A stretch of 5,287 nt of DNA from Pseudomonadota bacterium (GTDB lineage: Bacteria > Pseudomonadota > Gammaproteobacteria > Steroidobacterales > Steroidobacteraceae), in contig JAJZFQ010000137.1 in assembly GCA_021805275.1 (NCBI GenBank), forward strand, positions 1 through 5,287, written 5' to 3'. The position numbers were made by a program, and so were the translations under genes. The notes under the pieces are model-generated. The model worked only from the letters and a program-made list of their open reading frames with translations, did not search any database and had not been told where the DNA came from. Shown here piece after piece: positions 1 to 5,028 of the stretch (its first letter is position 1; the number at the start of each line of letters is the position of its first letter).

Positions 1-30
1 TGAAGCAGAACTGAGCTTCCCGCGCCTTCT

Positions 31-53
31 GCAGGGCCGCCCTGTGGCCCTGC
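31..53 (+). terminator. Hairpin, possible terminator of an upstream gene
   Basis: GCAGGGCC (31-38) and GGCCCTGC (46-53) form a perfect 8-bp stem around a 7-base loop. It extends by a T-G wobble and one C-G pair (29-30 with 54-55). No T-tract follows on either strand, so this is not a textbook intrinsic terminator. It could end transcription of a gene left of the window or sit in the leader of the next gene. A TGA at 1-3 and a TAA at 65-67 are both possible stops for an upstream gene, so the upstream boundary is unresolved. Confidence 0.35.
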
Positions 54-76
54 GGTTCAGAGCCTAAGAGTACAGT

Positions 77-532
77 ATGAAAACACGTTATTTACCGTTA
101 TTGGGGTTGGCGAGCATATTTGTCGCGGGCGCGATGGTTCCGCGGTATGCGGTGGCTGCGGGAAGAACTATCAATTGCAAGATGCGATTCAGTACCAGCA
201 GTTGGTCGGCCATCTACAAGCAGATGAAGGGAACGGGTATTGTGACCTGTTCGAACGGAACGACGATGCGCGTGAGGATCGCCGCGGAATCAGTGGGCCT
301 CACGGCGGGCAAGTCACGGATCAACAATGGCCTCGGTACGTTTACGGACGTGCACTCCATTCATGACGTGCTTGGATCGTACGCACAGGGAGAGGCGAGC
401 GCCGGCATGATGAAATCTGGCTCAGTGCAAGTGTTGACAAAGGGAACGGTCTCGCTGGCGCTCGCAGGATCTGGGCGAGGCATAGATCTCGGTGTCAGTG
501 TAGGTAAGTTCACCATCAGCAGGATGCCGTAG
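77..532 (+). CDS. Small secreted protein of unknown function (151 aa)
   Basis: I do not recognise a characterised family. The N-terminus is a good Sec signal peptide: basic MKTR, a hydrophobic core at about residues 6-20, and a likely cut after AVA at residue 27. The mature part is about 124 residues. It has two cysteines (34 and 58) that could form a disulfide, and no later membrane segment. The second half is rich in Gly, Ser and Val with alternating hydrophobic residues (TKGTVSLALAG near 121-131, then GRGIDLGVSVGKFTI), which suggests a beta-sheet fold. The overall look is loosely like small periplasmic proteins of the DUF992 type, but that is an impression, not an assignment. The start is ATG with a modest AAGAG at 66-70, six bases upstream. 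The first codons include two TTA, unlike the strongly GC-ending codons of the other genes, which may reflect a soft 5' end or a different origin. It appears to be a single gene: about 480 bases separate it from the next. Confidence 0.8.
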   Translation: MKTRYLPLLGLASIFVAGAMVPRYAVAAGRTINCKMRFSTSSWSAIYKQMKGTGIVTCSNGTTMRVRIAAESVGLTAGKSRINNGLGTFTDVHSIHDVLGSYAQGEASAGMMKSGSVQVLTKGTVSLALAGSGRGIDLGVSVGKFTISRMP

Positions 533-986
533 GGCGATGTGCTCTTCGAAGGCATCGTCTCGTTGCGCATTCGCAGATTGAAGTGGGGTGCGCGGTGAAG
601 GTGTGCTGTGCGTAAGCGCGTTCGACGGGAATTGACCAAAAAAGCCATTCCCGGGTCCAGTTCAGGGCGCCGCGCCAGCGTTGAGCGAGGCGCGTGCCGA
701 TCGGTCATTTAATGGTGACGGCAAGCTCTCACGAGTCTGGCATTTTCTGGCCGGCGGCCGAGTCGTCCGACCTCTTCAGGGATTCTGAGCGGCACGAGGC
801 GCTGACCGAGCCGGGGCTGGGCCGCAATCTGGGCCAGGGTCCAGGTGCGAGAGCGGTCCGGCTCAAGGGAGCCGCTGCGCGCTGAAGGAGATCCTGCGGT
901 CGTGAGAATGGGTAGGTGTTACGTCGTTGGGGAGAGAGAGAGGCACTCCAGGATGAACATTGCCTGAATTTCCCCACCTCGAGTCA
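533..986. other. Intergenic region without a convincing gene
   Basis: No reading frame here has both a good start and protein-like composition. A 63-codon + frame at 694-885 has fairly GC-rich third positions but no Shine-Dalgarno and no family I recognise. Just after the preceding stop, GATGCC (523-528) and GGCATC (551-556) could form a weak 6-bp stem with no T-tract. CGGGAAT (626-632) and ATTCCCG (647-653) form a perfect 7-bp inverted repeat around a 14-base A-rich loop. CGCGCC (671-676) and GGCGCG (689-694) form another short dyad. A GA dinucleotide run lies near 931-941. None can be assigned a function by eye. Confidence 0.5.
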
Positions 987-1008
987 ATGTCCATAAGGAC
1001 ATGGAGAG
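987..1008 (+). promoter_or_regulatory. Leader stem-loop abutting the ribosome binding site of the OmpA-like gene
   Basis: ATGTCC (987-992) and GGACAT (997-1002) form a perfect 6-bp stem with an ATAA loop. The Shine-Dalgarno GGAGAG (1003-1008) starts at the very next base, five bases before the GTG at 1014. A 5' stem-loop next to the binding site could affect mRNA stability or translation, as leader hairpins do for enterobacterial ompA; that comparison is by analogy only. A weak promoter-like pair (TTGCCT at 960-965 and GTCAAT at 983-988, 17 bases apart) would start the transcript just inside the stem, so the two readings compete. Confidence 0.4.
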
Positions 1009-1013
1009 ATGTT

Positions 1014-2081
1014 GTGCGTATTAAAGAATCGTTGATGGTGTGCGCGCTCGCCATGCCGGCGATAGCGTGCGCCGGACAGTCGGATCACTGGTACATCACC
1101 CCGGAGATCGGCGGTATCGCGCCGAACTATCAGCGTTCTCTCGAGAAGAACGATTGGCTGTATGGCCTTGCCTTTGGCCGCGAGCTCAATCGCTATTTGA
1201 ATCTCGAGTTGAACATCGATGGCACCCGGCTATCGGGTCGGCGCGGGGCGGATGCTCTGAACGTCTATGGCACGACTCTCGATGCGCTTGCGATCCTCAA
1301 TCGCAGCGGGACGATTTCGCCGTATCTGCGCATCGGGTCCGGATTCGTGCACGATGTTCCTGGTGGCCAGGTGCCGAATCAGACCAATTTTGCGGCCGAC
1401 GCGGGTGTGGGGTTCTACTGGAACCTTTGGCGCAGCGCCCGAGGCACTCGGGAATTCGCCCTACGGCCGGAAATCAAGGTGCGTTGGGAGAACCCGGGGC
1501 ATTCCCCGGATTTGCAGGATTACATTGCGGATTTGGGTTTCCAGTACTCCTTCGGCGGCTCGCCCGCATCGAGCGCGCCAGTCGTGGCTGCGTCGCCACC
1601 ACCCATGCCGGCGCCGACAGCAGTTGCATTGCCGCGGCCGCCTGAGGCTGTGGCGCTGAGCCCTCCACGCAGCACGTTTGCGCTGCCGAGGCGCGGTTCG
1701 GTAATTCTCAAGGGAGTCAACTTCGCGTTTGACTCGGCGCGGCTGACGGCGCCGTCTCGCGCGGTGTTGGAGGATGTCGCGGCCGGCCTTAGACGTCACC
1801 CGCTGCTGAAGGTGCAGGTCCAGGGCTATACCGACAGCACCGGGACGGTTGCCTACAATCTGAAGCTTTCGGAACTCCGTGCTGAGTCGGTGCGACAGTT
1901 CGTTCTCGGCGAGGGCGTCGAGCGGCAGCAGTTGCGCACCCGTGGTTACGGTGTTGCCGACCCGATTGCGAGCAATCGCACGGCGTCTGGTCGAGCGCTG
2001 AACCGCCGGGTGGTTCTGAAGGTGCTCAGCAATCCCAATGCGGTGAAGGTGAAGGGGCAGGGCACGACGACGTCGCGGTGA
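1014..2081 (+). CDS. OmpA-like outer-membrane protein with C-terminal peptidoglycan-binding domain
   Basis: This should be a two-domain outer-membrane protein of about 355 residues that anchors the outer membrane to the cell wall. Numbered from the GTG at 1014, residues 1-20 are a clean Sec signal peptide (MRIKES, then a hydrophobic core, ending ACA before GQ). Residues about 24-182 have the alternating aromatic and hydrophobic pattern of an eight-stranded OmpA-type barrel, ending in a YSF strand. Residues about 183-228 are a Pro/Ala-rich periplasmic linker. Residues about 229-338 are a full OmpA C-terminal domain: VNFAFDSARL, GYTDSTGTVAYN, LSELRAESVRQF, RGYGVADPIASN and GRALNRRVVLKV. The Asp of TDSTG and the Arg pair of NRR belong to the family's conserved core. 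About 16 basic or polar residues trail the domain. I chose GTG 1014 because GGAGAG lies five bases upstream and the signal peptide becomes normal. In-frame TTG 960 and ATG 987 would add 18 or 9 residues before the signal and have weaker or no Shine-Dalgarno. The flanks are gene-free, so it is probably monocistronic. Confidence 0.93.
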   Translation: MRIKESLMVCALAMPAIACAGQSDHWYITPEIGGIAPNYQRSLEKNDWLYGLAFGRELNRYLNLELNIDGTRLSGRRGADALNVYGTTLDALAILNRSGTISPYLRIGSGFVHDVPGGQVPNQTNFAADAGVGFYWNLWRSARGTREFALRPEIKVRWENPGHSPDLQDYIADLGFQYSFGGSPASSAPVVAASPPPMPAPTAVALPRPPEAVALSPPRSTFALPRRGSVILKGVNFAFDSARLTAPSRAVLEDVAAGLRRHPLLKVQVQGYTDSTGTVAYNLKLSELRAESVRQFVLGEGVERQQLRTRGYGVADPIASNRTASGRALNRRVVLKVLSNPNAVKVKGQGTTTSR

Positions 2082-2112
2082 GGGTGCGGCGCTGCTGCCC
2101 GGCGCGCCGCGA

Positions 2113-2134
2113 CGGCTCCCCCGGGGGGGGGCCG
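2113..2134. repeat. G9 homopolymer within a GC hairpin after the OmpA-like gene
   Basis: CGGCTCCC (2113-2120) can pair with the G-tract and GCCG (2127-2134), giving about 8 bp including one T-G wobble. Nine consecutive G (2123-2131) form one side. It lies 32 bases after the stop at 2081 and could attenuate transcription, but no T-tract follows. A run this long is prone to slippage and to sequencing or assembly error. Confidence 0.4.
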
Positions 2135-2238
2135 AGGCAGGTTTCGCGTCCAACTCATCGATGGTTAGGGCTGCACGGCTGCACGGTGAGCACGGCGATC
2201 CTATCTGCTGGTTCCGGACGGGTTTCCGATCACGCTCG

Positions 2239-2266
2239 ATGATGGACAGGGCCCGGGGTCCATCAT
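2239..2266. repeat. Nine-bp inverted repeat (stem-loop)
   Basis: ATGATGGAC (2239-2247) and GTCCATCAT (2258-2266) are perfect complements around a 10-base GC loop, AGGGCCCGGG. Two more outer pairs are possible after a mismatch. There is no T-tract. It lies inside the repeat-like block and may be part of that repeat rather than a terminator. Confidence 0.5.
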
Positions 2267-2383
2267 GGATGTTGAGCGCTCTTTCGGTCATTTCCTCTCT
2301 CGATCTCTCTGTGGTCTTCGTGCCGTCTGACCGGTCGCTGGCCGGGCTGAAGATCCTGCAGGACGCACAGGAAGGCCGCGGGC

Positions 2384-2419
2384 CCCTGATGGCCCTGATG
2401 GCCCTGATGGCCCTGATGG
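2384..2419. repeat. Perfect 4 x 9-bp tandem repeat (CCCTGATGG)
   Basis: Four exact copies of CCCTGATGG run head to tail, followed by two more bases of a fifth copy. Because nine is a multiple of three, every overlapping frame shows a repeating tripeptide (Leu-Met-Ala on the + strand, Ala-Ile-Arg on the - strand), which inflates spurious ORFs. It lies between remnants and not within a supported gene, so it reads as a minisatellite that may vary in copy number between strains. Confidence 0.85.
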
Positions 2420-2438
2420 CCGGGGCAGGGTCCCCGTC

Positions 2439-2463
2439 GGGGCTCTGGATGTGCAAGAGCCCC
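2439..2463. repeat. Eight-bp perfect stem-loop
   Basis: GGGGCTCT (2439-2446) pairs exactly with AGAGCCCC (2456-2463) around a 9-base loop. A second small dyad, CCGGGG/CTCCGG (2465-2479), follows directly, and CCCC/GGGG (2432-2442) offers an alternative pairing. These stacked dyads sit about 40-60 bases before the broken gene and could be the structured end of the repeat block. No T-tract is present. Confidence 0.45.
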
Positions 2464-2523
2464 TCCGGGGAGTCTCCGGTTACCCCGCCTGAGACACTCG
2501 ACCGGTGTACGTCAGCGTTCTGA

Positions 2524-2877
2524 ACGATCCGGCGTTTTCCCCCCTTTCTCACCCAGATTGACGCGCAGCTTGCCGCCGAGGCTCGCCGGAGGCGCTGCCC
2601 GGAGCGCGCAGGACCTCTGCAGGTGGCGGATTTTCCTCGCAAACCCCGCGGCTGTCCGGCGTCGGTGCGGGCGGAGTACACCCGGCGGCTGAGCTGTACC
2701 GGCGGGCGGTGCGATGCGCGCAGGACGCCGGGTTCGGTGCGCTTCCTCGGTCGGCGGGTATCTGTGGCGGGGATGGTGATGCTGATCTTGCCGCTGGGCG
2801 GTTCCACCGCACACGCGCTTGGGGGGCCTCATACATCAAATCGGCCGTCCCTCGCTGTCGTCGGAGTGATCGCGTGA
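2524..2877 (+). pseudogene. Broken conserved gene with degenerate Cys-rich N-terminal domain
   Basis: The frame is open from the TGA at 2521 to the TGA at 2875. Its first two thirds look like a real protein core: IDAQLAAEARRRRCP, GPLQVADFPRKPRG, AEYTRRLSCTGGRCDARRT and GSVRFLGRRV. I recall a family of uncharacterised bacterial proteins, often near mobile elements, with a CPxCGGxLHxADYPRKPRG motif, a second Cys cluster and TPPSVRFLGRRVY; I cannot name a Pfam entry. Here several key positions are lost: the second Cys of the first cluster is Arg (CPERAGP), His of LHxADY is Gln, and TPPSV is TPGSV. No ATG, GTG or TTG lies at the expected N-terminus. A GTG at 2505 reads MYVSVLNDPAF in another frame and would join at the C6 run (2539-2544) by a frameshift. 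After about 2826, at a G6 run (2821-2826), the sequence no longer looks protein-like, so the C-terminal part is missing. High third-position GC through the core supports former coding. An intact short gene from GTG 2623 is the alternative, but that start would cut the domain. Confidence 0.6.
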
Positions 2878-3029
2878 GGCACCATGAGTCGACGTGTCCG
2901 AGAGTAGAGGCGGAAGGCGGCTCCGTTGAGCAACAGCAGCGCCACCGGCGCCCATGCGAGGACGTGCGTCAAGGTCGGCGTCACACGCAGGACCAATGCT
3001 GGGAGTGAGGCCGCAAGCAGTCCATGGCC
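2829..3029 (-). pseudogene. C-terminal remnant of a membrane protein
   Basis: On the - strand one frame is open from 3062 down to a TGA at 2829-2831. It encodes GHGLLAASLPALVL, then LAWAPVALLLLNGAAF, then YSRTRRLM and a polar tail ending GRFDV. The middle is a convincing transmembrane segment (about 2913-2960) followed by a basic cytoplasmic-type flank. Nearly every codon there ends in G or C, as in real genes of this window. There is no ATG in the frame before the hydrophobic part, no Shine-Dalgarno, and a TGA lies upstream at 3063-3065, so the N-terminal portion is gone. I do not recognise the family. It lies tail to tail with the broken + strand gene, with the tail of that frame overlapping it. 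A chance open frame in GC-rich DNA remains possible. Confidence 0.35.
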
Positions 3030-3124
3030 GGCACGGCATGGGTGCTCACGGGCAGGTGTGCGTCACGAGAGAGCGGCGTATGCTGGGCGACCTGACTTGA
3101 TCAGAATGCCGTAGGCGGGGTTGC

Positions 3125-3982
3125 ATGAGCTTGCCGAGCGCCGTTCGAGGAGTGCCGGTCAACGCCGTTGTCGTCGCGCGCGGGTTGTTTGCGCTCGCAT
3201 CGGCCAGCCTTGCCTTTTTGATCCTGGCGTTCGGGCGATGGGTGCCGCAGCCCGTGCCGGCTGGGGTTCCGCTGCGCGAGATGGTGATCTACGCGGCGGC
3301 ACTGGTGATTCTGCTGGCGAGCATCGGCCTGTGCATCGTGCGCACGGCGGTGGCGAGCGTGGTGACGCTGGGAGCCTATCAGGCAGTGTCGGCTGCGCTG
3401 GCGGTGCCGCAGGGGCTCGCAACGCCGCAAAGCCTCGGCGCGTGGTATCCGTTTTTCGAAGCCGTGACGCCCCTTGCCGGTGCCGGGGTGCTCTACGTGA
3501 TGTTGCGCCGCGCGATCCGCGGGCCAGGTGCAGCGCCCGCTGAGCGGACGACTCTACGCGTCGCACAGAGTCTCTTTGGCGTCACGTGCGTGTTTTATGG
3601 GGCGTCTCACTTCGCCTACGCCGCCTATACGGCGACCTTGGTGCCGACCTGGCTTCCCGCTCGACTGGTGGTCGCGTATGCCACAGGCGCCTGTCATGTC
3701 GCCGCCGGATTGGCCATCATCCTCGGGATTGTTCCGCGCGCGGCTGCGGCGCTTGAGGCCACCATGATGAGCCTGTTCGGCCTCGTCGTCTGGGTGCCGA
3801 GTTTCTTCGCGCAGCCGCACCCCTCTTGGGCGACGCCCGCTGCGCAGCGGTGGTCCGAACTCGTCGTGACTTTCGTGCTGGCGGCGGCCGCCTGGGCCGT
3901 CACACTGTCCTTCGGCCGCGAGCCCAGCGCGCACCCGTCCGGCTTCCGCCTGCTGCGCCGACCCTCCGGTGCGCCACCGTGA
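3125..3982 (+). CDS. DoxX-like integral membrane protein, tandem-duplicated domain (285 aa)
   Basis: This is a polytopic inner-membrane protein with about eight hydrophobic segments, near residues 14-36, 53-72, 76-93, 112-128, 146-162, 181-202, 207-225 and 245-264. The second half resembles a DoxX-type four-helix unit: a first helix ending FYGASHFAYA, then VPTWLPARLVVAYATGACHVAAGLAIILG, then PRAAAALEATMMSLFGLVVWVP. The first half has the same four-helix spacing with weaker similarity, so I infer an internal duplication. DoxX-like proteins are varied and often of unknown role; some are linked to quinone or thiosulfate oxidation, but nothing here shows that activity. The C-terminal tail is Pro/Arg-rich. 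The ATG at 3125 follows a weak GGCGGGG (3114-3120). There is no gene close upstream. ppk2 begins 82 bases downstream on the same strand, so the two may share a transcript. Confidence 0.8.
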   Translation: MSLPSAVRGVPVNAVVVARGLFALASASLAFLILAFGRWVPQPVPAGVPLREMVIYAAALVILLASIGLCIVRTAVASVVTLGAYQAVSAALAVPQGLATPQSLGAWYPFFEAVTPLAGAGVLYVMLRRAIRGPGAAPAERTTLRVAQSLFGVTCVFYGASHFAYAAYTATLVPTWLPARLVVAYATGACHVAAGLAIILGIVPRAAAALEATMMSLFGLVVWVPSFFAQPHPSWATPAAQRWSELVVTFVLAAAAWAVTLSFGREPSAHPSGFRLLRRPSGAPP

Positions 3983-4064
3983 GGTTCAGGATCCTCGCCG
4001 GTGTGCCGGACGGCGGGGGAAGCCCGTATCGACAGCAGTATGGCCTGCGCGTATGGGTGGACCC

Positions 4065-4895
4065 ATGAACGATCGTGAGCAGTTTCGGGTGGCCTCGGGC
4101 GCCCGGGTGACGCTCTCCGCCATCGATCCGGCGTTCAAGGGGCATCATCAGGACCACGCATCGGCCGCAGATGAGCTGCAGCATTACACCGAGCGTCTGC
4201 GCGCGCTGCAGGAGCTCCTCTACGCCGACGGCCGCCATTCGCTGCTGATCTGTCTGCAGGCCATGGATACCGCAGGCAAGGACGGCGTGATCAATCACGT
4301 GCTGGGCGCGATGAACCCGCAGGGCTGCCGGGTGGCGCATTTCCGTCACCCTTCCGCGGAGGAGGCGGCGCACGACTTTCTCTGGCGGGCGCACCGGGAT
4401 GCGCCGGCGCGCGGTGAGGTGGTGATCTTCAACCGCTCCCATTACGAGGACGTGCTCGTGGTGCGCGTCCACAAGCTCGTCAGCCGGGCGGTCTGGACGG
4501 AGCGCTACGTGCGGATCAACGAATTCGAGCGCGCGCTCGCCGACGACGGCGTTGCGATCCTGAAATTCTACCTGCACATCTCGAGCGAGGAGCAGCTCGC
4601 GCGCTTCAAGGCGCGACTCGAGGACCCGAGTAAACACTGGAAGATCACGGCCTCGGATTACACCGAACGAAAGTTCTGGCCCCAGTACCGGCGCGCCTAC
4701 GAGGATGCTCTCTCCCGGTGCAGCAGCGAGTACGCCCCGTGGTACGTCATTCCCGGCAATCACAAGTGGTATCGCAACCTCGCCATCGCGCGCATCGTCG
4801 TCGAGCGCCTCGAGGCAATGAACCTCAAGTATCCCGCGCCGGCAGTCGATCTCGCCGAGATCCGCCGCAAGTACCACAGCGCGGCCCAGCGCTGA
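4065..4895 (+). CDS. ppk2: Polyphosphate kinase 2, class III-like (polyphosphate:AMP/ADP phosphotransferase)
   Basis: PPK2 enzymes move phosphate from inorganic polyphosphate to nucleotides in the cytosol. Class III members act on both AMP and ADP, regenerating ATP. The 276-residue product matches the one-domain PPK2 length. Motifs, numbered from the ATG at 4065: LLICLQAMDTAGKDGVI with the Walker A Lys near residue 72; VVIFNRSHYEDVLVVRVH near 121-136, the Walker B region, with FNRSHYED rather than the FDRSWYNR common in class I; FYLHISSEEQLARFKARLEDP near 168-188, a helical lid; and EYAPWYVIPGNHKWYRN near 222-238. The whole sequence closely resembles the Meiothermus ruber class III enzyme as I recall it, including QELLYADG and EYAPWYVIP, so the class III call is by sequence resemblance and not by tested activity. 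The chosen ATG has GGTGG four bases upstream. ATG 4053 would add four residues, and a GTG at 3969 would overlap the preceding gene and add a non-family extension. No catalytic residue appears missing. A weak GCGGCC/GGCCGC dyad (4881-4906) spans the stop. Confidence 0.93.
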   Translation: MNDREQFRVASGARVTLSAIDPAFKGHHQDHASAADELQHYTERLRALQELLYADGRHSLLICLQAMDTAGKDGVINHVLGAMNPQGCRVAHFRHPSAEEAAHDFLWRAHRDAPARGEVVIFNRSHYEDVLVVRVHKLVSRAVWTERYVRINEFERALADDGVAILKFYLHISSEEQLARFKARLEDPSKHWKITASDYTERKFWPQYRRAYEDALSRCSSEYAPWYVIPGNHKWYRNLAIARIVVERLEAMNLKYPAPAVDLAEIRRKYHSAAQR

Positions 4896-4906
4896 GGCGC
4901 GGCCGC

Positions 4907-4935
4907 TCGATTTGCGCCGCGCCGCGCGCTAGCAT
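4907..4935 (+). promoter_or_regulatory. Possible sigma70-type promoter before the S10-like peptidase gene
   Basis: TCGATT (4907-4912) and TAGCAT (4930-4935) are 17 bases apart. They match the -35 and -10 consensus at 3 and 4 of 6 positions. The site lies about 95 bases before the peptidase start, in the right place for its own promoter. The matches are weak and the region is GC-rich, so this is a candidate only. Confidence 0.25.
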
Positions 4936-4987
4936 GCGCCGGGCACGTGGGCCATCCGGACCCGCCCGAGCGGTTGCGGCGCGGCGC
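4914..4987. repeat. 12-bp GC inverted repeat between ppk2 and the peptidase gene
   Basis: GCGCCGCGCCGC (4914-4925) is the exact complement of GCGGCGCGGCGC (4976-4987), with a 50-base spacer. RNA through here could fold into a long hairpin, which might limit read-through from ppk2 or shape the peptidase leader. The arms are low-complexity and composed only of G and C, so chance is a real alternative. Confidence 0.4.
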
Positions 4988-5028
4988 GGGCCGTCTCGCC
5001 CTCGGCAGACCCTGGAGGAACCATCCGC

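Larger units (their letters stand above)
2157..2463 (-). repeat. Non-coding block resembling a dispersed intergenic repeat
   Basis: No real gene is evident. Read on the - strand, the block contains CACGAAGACCACAGAG (complement of 2307-2322), then downstream ATGGAC-type dyads and, upstream, a CTTCCTGTGCGTCCTG segment and a four-copy ATC/AGGG tandem array. From memory, such CACGAAGACCACAGAG strings and short in-frame arrays recur in intergenic repeats of several high-GC proteobacteria, where they yield spurious ORFs. The resemblance is recalled and could not be searched. A tandem 8-mer GGCTGCAC (2169-2184) lies at its left side. The + frame 2161-2523 and the long - frame crossing this block are judged not to be genes. 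Confidence 0.4.

Noticed and set aside
523..557. Weak hairpin at the end of the first gene as a terminator
   Set aside because: The stem is only 6 bp with a 22-base loop, and no T-tract follows.
694..885. + strand frame of 63 codons
   Set aside because: Third positions are fairly GC-rich, but there is no ribosome binding site, no recognised family and no partner. It could be an old remnant, but the support is too thin.
960..1013. Upstream TTG 960 and ATG 987 starts for the OmpA-like gene
   Set aside because: They add a polar, non-signal extension and have weaker or no Shine-Dalgarno compared with GTG 1014.
2161..2523. + strand frame of 120 codons with a Leu-Met-Ala repeat
   Set aside because: It spans the repeat-like block and the tandem array. 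It has no Shine-Dalgarno and no domain, and its repeat is explained by the 9-bp unit.
1461..2807. Long - strand open frame of 448 codons
   Set aside because: It runs antisense through the linker and domain of the OmpA-like gene and then through the repeat block. Its composition is Arg/Pro/Ala-rich with an AIR repeat from the 9-bp array. It is a GC-rich shadow frame.
3969..4064. Upstream start (GTG 3969) for ppk2
   Set aside because: The extension overlaps the preceding gene, has no family similarity and makes the protein longer than one-domain PPK2 enzymes.
3900..4877. - strand open frame of 325 codons opposite ppk2
   Set aside because: It mirrors the well-supported ppk2 gene and shows no motifs of its own, as expected from high third-position GC on the coding strand.
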